From Akkermansia muciniphila (GTDB lineage Bacteria; Verrucomicrobiota; Verrucomicrobiia; Verrucomicrobiales; Akkermansiaceae): a stretch of 64,000 nt of DNA. This document shows, one piece after another, positions 55,689 to 64,000 of the stretch; the first letter of the stretch is position 1, and each line of letters starts with the position of its first letter. The DNA is taken from positions 124,001 through 188,000 of the forward strand of contig CAMCIC010000001.1 of NCBI GenBank assembly GCA_945874895.1, in the 5' to 3' direction. The notes below the pieces were generated by a model. That model ran no database searches. It saw only the letters and a list, made by a program, of their open reading frames with translations, and was not told the origin of the DNA. Position numbers and translations under genes: made by a program.

Positions 55689-58667
55689 CTATTCATGCTG
55701 AATGCTAGCTGAAGGGAGACCGAAAACTTCCTTGATGGCTTCAAGATAGCCCATGCCATGAATGGTGTCTGGCTCCAGATAGCTGCCTTCACCCCATTCG
55801 TTCCAAGAGTTGATGGTAATGATACGAGAGTTAGGCGGGCTCTTGATGGTGATTTGTTTCGCACGCTGCAGAGCATCGCGAAACCGCTGAGGTGTGTTGT
55901 TGACGATGACAGGCCCGAAGGGGTAGCCGTATTTGATATTTATCCAATCCGCTTCCTTCGGGCAACGCGGGGAGCTGTCCCAACCCATGGAGACATTCAC
56001 ATGATAGGGCACCGCAAGGGCGGAAGTGGGTTGTTCGAGTCCATTCCAGCCACTGCCTGCGGTCACCGCATCAAAATAGCCCTTCTCGGCGGTGGCGTAA
56101 TCTGTCTTGGGGAAGCCCGAAAGAGGAAAGTGGTGGATCCAAGTGTAAGTGGTCACACTATTGATGCTTAGCGACTTTACGATCGCGGGGCTTTCCCTAC
56201 CACCGAGACCGAAAAGGACTGCGTTGAGGTGCAGATCCGGTAAGCCAGCGGCCCGGACTTTGTCTCGGAAGCGAGCCAGTGCTAACGCTGCCTTGGAGCG
56301 GTCACCGCCGAAGACCTGAAGAAAAGTATTAAAATCATAGATGGAAAAATATGGTGAGCCATCAATCTTCCAGTAGCAGGGGTGTTTGAAATACTTCTCG
56401 ATCACATAGTCGGTCATGCGATCGAATGTCTCCGGTTTGACCACCCCTTTGGCATTGGGATACATATCATGGTTGCACCACATAATGGCAAACTCGAGCC
56501 GATCTTTGTTTGTGGCGCCCAGGTAGCCACTCTCCAGAGCGGTGTGTAGATATCGCGATCCATCCTGACTGTAATGCAGCGATTTCGCCGCACGGCTATC
56601 ATCGGCATCGTAGTAATACCAGTCAAAGATGAAAGCATCTAGGCCGTGGTCGGCAGCGGCAGCGATCTTGCGAGCCATGACGGTGGGATCCTGCTCGTTT
56701 TCATAGCCCCACATCGGCACCTTTGGCTGAGTGTGCCCCTCGAACCGAGGTCTTGCCACCTTGAGTGAATTCCATTCGGAGTGCGGTATCGGTCCCCAGT
56801 TCGGGAAGTAATAAGCGGCAAGCTGGCAACGGTCCGCTCTTAAGCCAGAGAAACGAGCTGTTGCCGCGTCGGCTCCTACCCAGGCTTTGATGACTTTACC
56901 TTTCGCGTCCTTGAGAACGAAGCGCGCGATGCGGACAAGGCCGGGTGCAGTGCCAGGATCGAACCGCAAGTGCATGAGGGCGGGAGTCACAGCAGGCAGA
57001 TTCACCGATTCATCACGCCATTCTGCAGCACTGTGCTGGTAGGAGAGCTTCACACTGTTTTGCGCGGAGAACTGCGGTTTTGCGCTGGTGCTCCAGAAGA
57101 TTTCGCCCGATCCTTTGCTCGTAGATTTGACCCTCAACTCAAGTGTGAAGGGTCCCGTGATGGCTGGAGGGATGCCGCTAAGGATGAGCTGCGGGTCGTT
57201 TGCGGTGCATTCCATACGAATCTCGGTCGGGAAGACTTTTGTCTTGGCATGAAGACCGTCCTGAATGTGGTCAGAAGCAGCCATAAGGGCCTTAGGCTCA
57301 GGAGTATCCAATCCGAAGGGTTCCTGATTTTGCGCATCCCACGCTTGGTATGCTTTCTTCAGCGAGGCGACACGCTCGCTCTGCTCAGCGGCAAGATTGC
57401 GAGTCTCGCCGATGTCGGTTGCAAGATGATAGAGAGAGAGAGGCTCGGTCCGGTTTTTCACAAGTTTCCAGTCGCCTTGGCGAATCGCCCAGCTATGCTT
57501 CGAGAGCTGAGCGGGGGGGAAACGGAAGCGCCAGTAAAGAGAGTCGTGAGGGGCCGTCACTTTTTCTCCTGTAAAAAAGGGCAAAAGGTTTGTGCCGTCG
57601 AGCTTCCAATCGGATGGTGCCACCACGCCCGCCGCCGCCAGCGCAGTCGGTAGAATGTCAAGGCTGATCACTGGTTGGTCGTAGGTTTTGCCCGCAGGGA
57701 TACGACCTTTCCATTGCACGATGAATGGAACGCGGATGCCCCCTTCCAGCAGATCGCCTTTCACGCCGCGGCAGGGATCGTTTTTCGAGGTGTTTTGACC
57801 ATATTCGAACGCAGCGTCCGGTTGCTGGCGCGGACTACCGGTCGCGCCACCGTTGTCGCTGAGAAAAAAAATGAGCGTGTTCTCCTCCAATTTTGTCTCG
57901 CGTAGTTTGGTGAGAACGCGGCCCACATTTTCATCTAACGAGGCCATCATGCCCAGCATGGTTCGTCGGTGTAGATCGGGGATGTGGGCAAACTGCGCCA
58001 GATGCTCGGGCTTAGACTCCATCGGCCAGTGCGGCGGCACAAGGGCGAGATAGAGGAAAAACGGAGCGTGCTGGTGCCGATCGATGAAGGCTACCGCCTC
58101 GCGTCCGAAGGCATCTGTCGAGTATTCTTTCTCCCTCAAAAGTTCGGCGCCGCGATACAGATGATCGATAACACCGGTCTTCTTGTCAGGGAACAGCACG
58201 CCTCCGTTCGAATGCCAGAAGGAATCGTCAAAGCCACGCTGATAGGGCTGCCGATTTTGGCCAGCGCCCAAATGCCATTTGCCCACCATTCCCGTCACGT
58301 ATCCTACCGCCTTTAGGCGATCCGCCATCGTCTTCTCACTGATTGGCAGACCGCCCAAATGGGCCTGGTCGTTCGTCTCGAAACCAAAGCGATTCTGATA
58401 GCGTCCCGTCATCAGGCCTGCCCGCGAAGGGCAGCACTGCGGTGCAGAGATGTATCCCGCAGTGCAGCGCATCCCGTTTACCGCCATCGAATCCATATGC
58501 GGAGAAACGATCTCCCTCGAACCCTGACATCCAAGGTCCGCGTATCCAAGATCATCCGCAAGGATAACGATAATGTTTGGCTTCCGAGCTTCGGCAGCTT
58601 GAAGCGCTGTCAGAGGATCGAACAATAAACCTGCGAAAAGAAGAATCAACCCCATGATCTTTTGCAT
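55689..58667 (-). CDS. Sulfatase fused to a GH99/WbsX-like glycosidase domain
   Basis: A 992-aa exported protein. Signal peptide (about 1-25); sulfatase domain (about 29-470) with VILADDLGYADLGC, the formylglycine motif C78-C-P-S-R82 followed by AGLMTGRY, GKWHLG and DNGG. A beta-sandwich linker (about 480-610) follows. From about 616 to 985 it resembles GH99-like WbsX proteins: AAYYFPNWGPI, HGLDAFIFDWYYYD and INSWNEWGEGSYLEPD, whose acidic residues are candidate catalysts. One polypeptide could thus remove sulfate and cut the glycan chain. Cys78 needs oxidation by a maturase not found in this window. It is read as monocistronic. Confidence 0.9.
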   Translation of the reverse strand: MQKIMGLILLFAGLLFDPLTALQAAEARKPNIIVILADDLGYADLGCQGSREIVSPHMDSMAVNGMRCTAGYISAPQCCPSRAGLMTGRYQNRFGFETNDQAHLGGLPISEKTMADRLKAVGYVTGMVGKWHLGAGQNRQPYQRGFDDSFWHSNGGVLFPDKKTGVIDHLYRGAELLREKEYSTDAFGREAVAFIDRHQHAPFFLYLALVPPHWPMESKPEHLAQFAHIPDLHRRTMLGMMASLDENVGRVLTKLRETKLEENTLIFFLSDNGGATGSPRQQPDAAFEYGQNTSKNDPCRGVKGDLLEGGIRVPFIVQWKGRIPAGKTYDQPVISLDILPTALAAAGVVAPSDWKLDGTNLLPFFTGEKVTAPHDSLYWRFRFPPAQLSKHSWAIRQGDWKLVKNRTEPLSLYHLATDIGETRNLAAEQSERVASLKKAYQAWDAQNQEPFGLDTPEPKALMAASDHIQDGLHAKTKVFPTEIRMECTANDPQLILSGIPPAITGPFTLELRVKSTSKGSGEIFWSTSAKPQFSAQNSVKLSYQHSAAEWRDESVNLPAVTPALMHLRFDPGTAPGLVRIARFVLKDAKGKVIKAWVGADAATARFSGLRADRCQLAAYYFPNWGPIPHSEWNSLKVARPRFEGHTQPKVPMWGYENEQDPTVMARKIAAAADHGLDAFIFDWYYYDADDSRAAKSLHYSQDGSRYLHTALESGYLGATNKDRLEFAIMWCNHDMYPNAKGVVKPETFDRMTDYVIEKYFKHPCYWKIDGSPYFSIYDFNTFLQVFGGDRSKAALALARFRDKVRAAGLPDLHLNAVLFGLGGRESPAIVKSLSINSVTTYTWIHHFPLSGFPKTDYATAEKGYFDAVTAGSGWNGLEQPTSALAVPYHVNVSMGWDSSPRCPKEADWINIKYGYPFGPVIVNNTPQRFRDALQRAKQITIKSPPNSRIITINSWNEWGEGSYLEPDTIHGMGYLEAIKEVFGLPSASIQHE

Positions 58668-59125
58668 GTAAGTATTTTTTCATATTTCGCCATCCATTTC
58701 AAGCCTTCCACACGCTCTTGATACAGCTTTATGTTTTTATTCATACCAGCAGGATACCCCATGGCCTGACGGTAAGCAATCCATGAAGTATGAAGAAATG
58801 GGGACCTTGGAAATTCGCATTTTTTGTTATAGAATCACGCAGCGTCATAACAAAAAACAACTTTAGCTATCTCTGCGTTTTGAAAAACGGGACCCGAGGT
58901 GGAATCTTTTCACGAGGATTGAAGCGGGCAGATACGCGATTGTTTCGGGCTTACCCCCTCATGAGATGCAAACGTCCTGTAATACGTCTTTTCATCAGGT
59001 TCGCAGGTCGTCCGTTGTGACGTTTGTGATTGTGACTCTGCAGATGTTGGCTCCTTGTTTTTCGCATGCGAGAACCGCAAGCCTCTGGTGTTGTATGGCT
59101 CGAAGGAGTCTGTGCCACGATTCTC
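58668..59125. other. Non-coding gap of 458 bp
   Basis: Short open frames on the plus strand (for example 58790-59020) lack recognisable protein character. One stretch near 59017-59075 reads like a signal peptide (VTFVIVTLQMLAPCFSHA) but runs into the antisense of sdaA and stops. It may be promoter DNA for the sulfatase-GH99 gene plus decayed sequence; no gene can be supported. Confidence 0.4.
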
Positions 59126-60673
59126 TCAATGACACGCGCAGGAACCGCAGCTCTTGCTTTTCAGCGAGGCGAGTTTGCGTTCAATCTCCAGCGAGGTGGG
59201 AGTGATGGCAAGCCCGCCCAAGGAGGTGCAGCGGTGTTCGCGAGGCATCATGGCAGAAACGTGTTTGGCGGCATCGATGACTTCATCAAGCGGAATCAGT
59301 GGGTCGAAATCGGCCAAGGCCATGTTTGCGCAGGACAGCGCGTTGCTGGCAGCCATGACGTTTTTACCGAGACAGGGTGCCTCGACGCGGTTGGCGATGG
59401 GATCGCAGATCAAGCCGAGCATCGACTGGAAAGACATCGATGCAGCGGCGATTGCCTGATCGCGAGTGCCCCCCGCCAGAGTCACCAAGGCCGCACCCGC
59501 CATGCAGGCGGCAGAACCGCCCTCGGCCTGACAACCACCCACTTCGGCCGCGAAGGTCCAACGTGTAGCAATGAACACGCCGATGAGCCCTGCGGCGAGC
59601 ATGGCCTTGGCCATTTCTTCTTCATCGAGATTCATCTCTTCCGCCATGGCGATGACCGCTCCTGGCAAGGCTGCGCAGGCACCGGCGGTGGGCGCGGCAA
59701 CGATCACCCCCATGGAGCTTTTTACCTCCATCAGCGCGGTGACGTAAAGCACGATGCGGTTGAGCGCACCACCATTGAGCAATCGATCCGCTTTCATCAA
59801 TTGAGCAAAACGTCCACTCTGGTGGTGCAGCACGCGATCCTCATAACTCGTGCCCGCGATGCCATTCGCAATGGACCGTCGTAAAATACGAACAATGTTT
59901 TTCATCCGATCGATGACTTCCACCTCGGTGAAATTGCCGCGTGCCATTTCGTAAGCGACGGCGAGCTTCCAGACCGGCGTTTTTTTGTTACCATCCCACT
60001 CCAGCATTTCCGCGCAGGAAGTGAAGGGAAGATTGATATCCTGACGCGAGGGCACGGGCAACACGGGCGCGAGACGTTTCACCATCGTGGCAACACCAGC
60101 CGGCACTTCGGGAAAATGATCACCGCGGACTTGCAGAAGTTTTTGCCCACCGGCGGAGTGGGAGATCACTTCCATGCCGTCGAAGGAGAGCTCCGTCGCA
60201 GGATCGACCCACAGCAAGGTCTCGTGGTAGCCTCCATCCATGTGCAGAGAAATGCCATCGATGCTATGCACTTCCATCATGCCTCCACCGGTGGAAATGG
60301 CGATGACCGAATGTTTCTCACGAGCATTCGTGAGTGTGAGGCGATAGGTATTCGGATGGGGATCACCAACATCGACCGTGACGATGTGCTGCAGCATACC
60401 GCTTTCTTCAAACGTCTGCATCGAATGCGGCAGGCGTTCGTCATCGGCCTCCCAGCCTAACAAACCGCCGAATAGACCCATATCGGAGCCTTGGCTGTCG
60501 TGCGTGGTCGGAAGCGAGCCTTCGCGATCGAACTCGATCAGCACGGAGGAAATTTCGCCATCCATCAGATCGCGAGCCAGGCGTCCAATGCGAAGCGCTG
60601 CGGCGCAATGGGAGCTCGAAGGCCCGCGCATCACGGGACCGATCACATCATTGAAGATCGAGACAGGATTCAT
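59126..60673 (-). CDS. sdaA: L-serine dehydratase, iron-sulfur dependent
   Basis: Deaminates L-serine to pyruvate and ammonia with a 4Fe-4S cluster. The 515-aa single-chain form has the N-terminal beta domain (SIFNDVIGPVMRGPSSSH) and the alpha domain with APTAGACAALPG, EVGGCQAEGGSAACMAG and CDPIANRVEAPC, which carry the cluster cysteines. The C-terminus ends SCGSCACH, with cysteines at 509, 512 and 514. In Legionella L-serine dehydratase a C-terminal Cys occupies the active-site iron as an autoinhibitory tail, and this ending may act likewise. Confidence 0.95.
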   Translation of the reverse strand: MNPVSIFNDVIGPVMRGPSSSHCAAALRIGRLARDLMDGEISSVLIEFDREGSLPTTHDSQGSDMGLFGGLLGWEADDERLPHSMQTFEESGMLQHIVTVDVGDPHPNTYRLTLTNAREKHSVIAISTGGGMMEVHSIDGISLHMDGGYHETLLWVDPATELSFDGMEVISHSAGGQKLLQVRGDHFPEVPAGVATMVKRLAPVLPVPSRQDINLPFTSCAEMLEWDGNKKTPVWKLAVAYEMARGNFTEVEVIDRMKNIVRILRRSIANGIAGTSYEDRVLHHQSGRFAQLMKADRLLNGGALNRIVLYVTALMEVKSSMGVIVAAPTAGACAALPGAVIAMAEEMNLDEEEMAKAMLAAGLIGVFIATRWTFAAEVGGCQAEGGSAACMAGAALVTLAGGTRDQAIAAASMSFQSMLGLICDPIANRVEAPCLGKNVMAASNALSCANMALADFDPLIPLDEVIDAAKHVSAMMPREHRCTSLGGLAITPTSLEIERKLASLKSKSCGSCACH

Positions 60674-60679
60674 GATTGT

Positions 60680-62575
60680 TCAGAGAGAGGGAGGAAATTC
60701 TTTCGCGGGATACATCAAGGGTTTTTCGCGATTCTCTAGGACGGCGGTGATGCGTTCGAGGATACGTTGTTGGTAAGCCGACGCACTGTTCGCACCTTTA
60801 CCGGATGGGAGATTTTTCAGTCGTTTTTCCATGACGGGCAAAAGCGGGCGGGCCTGCTCCCCCATGCGATCGAATACGTTTGCCGCCTGCAGCGCGGCAA
60901 ACGGAGCGCCATCCTGCAACAGGATGCGCTCCAGCACGGGCAGTGTGGCATCAACATGTCCGATTTTCGCCAATGCCTCAGCGGCTGCCACTTGCACGGC
61001 GAGGGACTCATCGGAAAGCCGTGCGCGCAGGATTGTTTCCGCACCCGCGGCTTTTGGGCCAAGCACCGTGCAACCTTGTGCCGCCCACCAGCGCACCGCT
61101 TCGTTTTCGTCATCGAGCGCCTTCAGGATAGCAGGAAGTTTCTCCGCATCGCGCGAGGAAGCGATCATCGCCATATCAAAAACACGGTCTAATGGAAACG
61201 CAGCCGCGCGACGCGAGGCATCGTAGCCTTCGTGCACCGAGCCCTCAGGCATGAAGCCATTGTCCACGATCTCCAAGCTATGCCGTTTCAAGGCAGTGCG
61301 CATGCGTTCGATGGTGGCACGGTGCGCGGGATCGTAGGCGAGATTTTTCACGTTGTCCGGATCCGATTCCATATCATAGAGCTCCTCGCTGGGCTTGCTG
61401 CCCCAGAACATCGAGGTGGCATCGGTCAATTTCCCCTGCTCCGCGAGTTTCGCCCACGACTGATAACCGCGCGCCTGAAACATATAATGCAACGGCTGCA
61501 CGTAGGGCAGGTCCGGTCGGAAATTGCGGATGTAGAGCCAGCGGCGGTCGGCGACCGAGCGCATGGTGTCGTAACGCTCGTCCATGCGGTCGCGGGTGCA
61601 GAACACAAATTCGTTAGGCTTCTCACGTGACTGACCAGCGAACGCCTTGCCCTGCATCACGGTGGTAGGTTTGACCCCTGCGAGCGACAACACCGTGGGA
61701 CCGAAGTCGGGAAAACAGACAGGATCCTTGATGCGTGTGCCCGGGGCAGCAGGAGCGAGGTGACGCCACTTCGGTGGGAAATAAACAATCAAAGGTACGT
61801 TCGTGCCGCTCTGTTGCAGGAAGCGTTTGCTGCGGGGCAGGACACCGCCGTTATCGGCGAAGTAAAACACAATCGTGTCCTCGGCGAGACCGGCTTTTTC
61901 CAGCTCATCGATTTTTTCTGCGATCATGCCATCCATCGCATGGATGTGATCGTGGTATCGGCCCCAGTCATCGCGCAGCTCCGGCGTGTCCGGTTGATAC
62001 GGTGGAATGCGCACCAGCGCGCGATCCATGGGCGGATCCGAAAGGTTCCGATCCTGCAGGGGAAATAGGCAACTCTCGTGAGTGACCTCATGATTGAACA
62101 CACTAAAGAAAGGTTGTTCCCGTTTGCCACGCTTCCGCCAATGAGCCTGATTGCCACTGGCATCCCACGTGTCCTTGATGGATACCGAGGCGTTGTAATC
62201 GGTCTTCGCATTGTTGGTGGTGTAATAGCCCGCCTCGCGCAGCAAGGCAGGAAAACCTCTCATCAACTGCGGGATGTTACCATGCGCGCGCATGTGGCCG
62301 GCTGGCCCCGAACTCACAGCAAAAGATCCCGTGATGAGCGCAAAACGCGAGGGCGCGCAGACAGGCTGAGCGAAGCAACGTTCATAGAGAATGCCTTCTT
62401 TGGCCAGTTTGTCGAGAGTGGGCGTGCGAGCGAGTTTGTCGCCATAGCAACCGAGAAACGTGTGATTGTCCTCGCTGGTGAGCCATAGGATGTTAGGCCG
62501 ATCTGCTTGCGCGCCAAACAAAAACGACGTGAGCCCGGCTAGAAAAACGACAACTGGTATCCAAAGTTTTTTCAT
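60680..62575 (-). CDS. Sulfatase with C-terminal HEAT-like repeats
   Basis: 631 aa from ATG 62575 (a TTG 6 bp upstream is possible). Signal peptide (about 1-24), then a type I sulfatase domain with ILWLTSEDNHTFLGCYG, the formylglycine motif C-A-P-S-R (Cys73), FFSVFNHEVTHES and FYFADNGG. The last 150 residues are HEAT-like helices (DDENEAVRWWAAQGCTVLG, LAVQVAAAEALAKIG). The substrate sulfate ester is unknown; this subgroup is expanded in marine and freshwater PVC bacteria. It is followed by sdaA on the same strand with a 6-bp gap. Confidence 0.92.
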   Translation of the reverse strand: MKKLWIPVVVFLAGLTSFLFGAQADRPNILWLTSEDNHTFLGCYGDKLARTPTLDKLAKEGILYERCFAQPVCAPSRFALITGSFAVSSGPAGHMRAHGNIPQLMRGFPALLREAGYYTTNNAKTDYNASVSIKDTWDASGNQAHWRKRGKREQPFFSVFNHEVTHESCLFPLQDRNLSDPPMDRALVRIPPYQPDTPELRDDWGRYHDHIHAMDGMIAEKIDELEKAGLAEDTIVFYFADNGGVLPRSKRFLQQSGTNVPLIVYFPPKWRHLAPAAPGTRIKDPVCFPDFGPTVLSLAGVKPTTVMQGKAFAGQSREKPNEFVFCTRDRMDERYDTMRSVADRRWLYIRNFRPDLPYVQPLHYMFQARGYQSWAKLAEQGKLTDATSMFWGSKPSEELYDMESDPDNVKNLAYDPAHRATIERMRTALKRHSLEIVDNGFMPEGSVHEGYDASRRAAAFPLDRVFDMAMIASSRDAEKLPAILKALDDENEAVRWWAAQGCTVLGPKAAGAETILRARLSDESLAVQVAAAEALAKIGHVDATLPVLERILLQDGAPFAALQAANVFDRMGEQARPLLPVMEKRLKNLPSGKGANSASAYQQRILERITAVLENREKPLMYPAKEFPPSL

Positions 62576-62590
62576 GATCAATGGTGAGAT

Positions 62591-64000
62591 TCATTCTCCC
62601 GCGCCCGAGTTCCGCAAATCCACACCCGCTGTGATTTCGGCAAACCGTTGACGCATCATCTGCAGGGTCTCTCGTTGGGTAGTGGCGAGGTTGGTCGTTT
62701 GTGCGAGGTCTTGGGCGAGATCGTAGAGCTGTTCCTTGGGCGCACCAGCTTTGACCTGTCCGCGTTCATCGACATCGCTGGTGACAGTCTTCATATCGCG
62801 ATAGGCCATGCTCCAGGGCTTTTCGGGTTCCGGCACGGTCTTCCCACCGGAGCCTTGCTGGGGCATGTAGATCCATTGTCGATGACGCAATGCCAGGCCG
62901 CGCGTGCCGTGGTGCATGCCCTCGGTTCGCTTGACCGGAGCGGAAACAGGATCGAGAAATGAGGATTTTTCCGAGGCACCATCGGGCGAAGCACCCGCAG
63001 GCAATGCCGCGCCCGCAAGATCGGTGAGTGTTGCGATGAGATCGACATGATGAAAATATTCTTTGCGCACGCTACCGCCTGGGATGCGTCCGATCCAGCG
63101 AGCCAGAACCGCTACCCGATGACCGCCTTCCCACACATCGGTCTTCTGACCTAACAACTCGCCGTTCGGTCTATGACCTTTACGCATGGCCTCGCCATGA
63201 TAGCGACCACCGTTGTCACTGGTGAAAACGAGGATGGTATCGCGGTCCTGCTTGTTTTTTTCCAGAGCATCGAGCACCACCCCCACGCAATGATCGAGTT
63301 GCTGGATGTAGTCGCCATATATGCCCGCCTTGCTTTTGCCGCGGAAGTCACTGCTGGGATTGATCGGGTTGTGCGGAGCCTGCCAAGCAAGATACAAGAA
63401 AAACGGCTGAGTCGTTTTTTTCGACGCAATAAATGAAACCGCTTCATCGGCGGAAATCATATCGATCTTTTCGTCCGGCCGCAATGCCATCGCCTTTTTC
63501 CCGCCGATCTGCTTGCCGTGCGCTCCAGTGCCGGGCGATTTGTCCACCTGTATCGGATCGTTCTTATCCCATCCAAGAATCACATGATCGCGCACAAACA
63601 CCAGTGGTGGCTCAGAGTGAGTACGTGGTGTTCCGAAAAACGAATCAAAGCCGAACTCCAGCGGTCCAGGTTTCAGTGGAGCGTTCCAATCGACCACGCG
63701 CTGGGTGCCGAAACCATTGTGCCACTTGCCGATCGCTGCGGTACGATAGCCAGCATCGCGAAACACCTGTGGCATCAGCACCTGACCGGCATCGAAGTTG
63801 CACGCGTATTCCATGGGCCGCTTCAATCGGTAGCCATAGCGCCCTGATAGAATGGTGTAGCGCGAAGGCATGCAGATGCCGCTGTAGGAGTGGGCATCGG
63901 TGAAACGCACCCCATCACGGGCAAGAGAATCGATGCGCGGCGTGGCGAGTTTCGTGGCTCCGTAGCACGACAGATCTTGATAGCCTAGATCATCGGCCAC
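62591..64000 (-). CDS. Arylsulfatase, 5' end beyond the window
   Basis: 469 residues are visible; the upstream start and signal peptide lie past position 64000. The sulfatase domain shows ADDLGYQDLSCYG at the edge, the formylglycine motif C-M-P-S-R followed by YTILSGRYG, GKWHNGFG, APHNPINP and FTSDNGGRYHGEAM. It resembles family S1 arylsulfatases of PVC bacteria. The next sulfatase starts 15 bp after its stop on the same strand, so the two form an operon that may continue into sdaA. Confidence 0.92.
   Translation of the reverse strand: MADDLGYQDLSCYGATKLATPRIDSLARDGVRFTDAHSYSGICMPSRYTILSGRYGYRLKRPMEYACNFDAGQVLMPQVFRDAGYRTAAIGKWHNGFGTQRVVDWNAPLKPGPLEFGFDSFFGTPRTHSEPPLVFVRDHVILGWDKNDPIQVDKSPGTGAHGKQIGGKKAMALRPDEKIDMISADEAVSFIASKKTTQPFFLYLAWQAPHNPINPSSDFRGKSKAGIYGDYIQQLDHCVGVVLDALEKNKQDRDTILVFTSDNGGRYHGEAMRKGHRPNGELLGQKTDVWEGGHRVAVLARWIGRIPGGSVRKEYFHHVDLIATLTDLAGAALPAGASPDGASEKSSFLDPVSAPVKRTEGMHHGTRGLALRHRQWIYMPQQGSGGKTVPEPEKPWSMAYRDMKTVTSDVDERGQVKAGAPKEQLYDLAQDLAQTTNLATTQRETLQMMRQRFAEITAGVDLRNSGAGE

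Noticed and set aside
58790-59020. 76-aa plus-strand frame in the gap before sdaA
   Set aside because: Unusual composition, no start context and no similarity to any family I know; better read as non-coding.

Overview
This 64 kb window looks like a chromosomal segment of a Verrucomicrobiota bacterium, most likely Verrucomicrobiales. The markers are a TIGR04073 exosortase-associated protein, a PEP-CTERM protein, a PVC-type membrane-bound dehydrogenase with a C-terminal haem domain, a DUF1501 protein, three sulfatases, and a giant four-ATPase UvrA. Coding density is high and Shine-Dalgarno sites are weak or absent. No CRISPR array, rRNA gene, transposase or integrase is visible.

Layout. 1-1.8 kb: the end of an accessory segment, with three overlapping small orphan genes and a terminator, stopping at the 5' half of a tRNA-Met gene cut just past its anticodon loop. 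2-8.7 kb: EF-hand protein, tRNA-Thr, typA, PVC dehydrogenase/cytochrome, and a TrmD with unusual catalytic-region residues. 8.7-15.6 kb: repeat protein, a flavin-reductase-like gene coupled to a photolyase/cryptochrome homologue that lacks the expected Fe-S cysteines, PL9-like beta-helix protein, di-haem peroxidase, TIGR04073 protein. 15.7-25.3 kb: trpB, recR, methyltransferase, Nudix-type protein and a 1835-aa double UvrA. 25.4-35.5 kb: two exported or anchored proteins, panC, a histidine kinase/response regulator pair, hisS, and a fusion of a TraB/Tiki-like domain to a PhoD-like phosphatase. 35.5-42 kb: lipoprotein, hydrolase plus dehydrogenase pair, and a DUF1501/PPC/thioredoxin operon. 42-49.2 kb: a mostly housekeeping minus-strand run (dnaX, ybaB, UbiA family, galK, DUF151, terC, RsuA-type synthase). 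49.3-53.8 kb: an overlapping operon of ECF-like sigma factor, membrane Ser/Thr kinase with an SUMF1-fold ectodomain, OsmC and an RluA-type synthase. 53.6-55.7 kb: a 176-bp direct duplication of the RluA gene's 3' end enclosing a PEP-CTERM gene and remains of a cytochrome gene pair. 55.7-64 kb: a sulfatase fused to a GH99/WbsX-like domain, L-serine dehydratase and two further sulfatases.

How the parts fit. Three sulfatases, one carrying its own glycosidase-like domain, and a pectate-lyase-like protein suggest use of sulfated or acidic polysaccharides. The sulfatases need formylglycine maturation, but both SUMF1-fold proteins here lack the catalytic cysteines, so the maturase must lie elsewhere. 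The least conventional items are the sigma/kinase/pseudo-SUMF1 operon, the TraB-PhoD fusion, the sulfatase-GH99 fusion, the cysteine-depleted photolyase homologue with its flavin reductase neighbour, the variant TrmD, and an 11-bp-period direct-repeat box shared by two unlinked promoters. All assignments come from reading the sequence; no database search was run.
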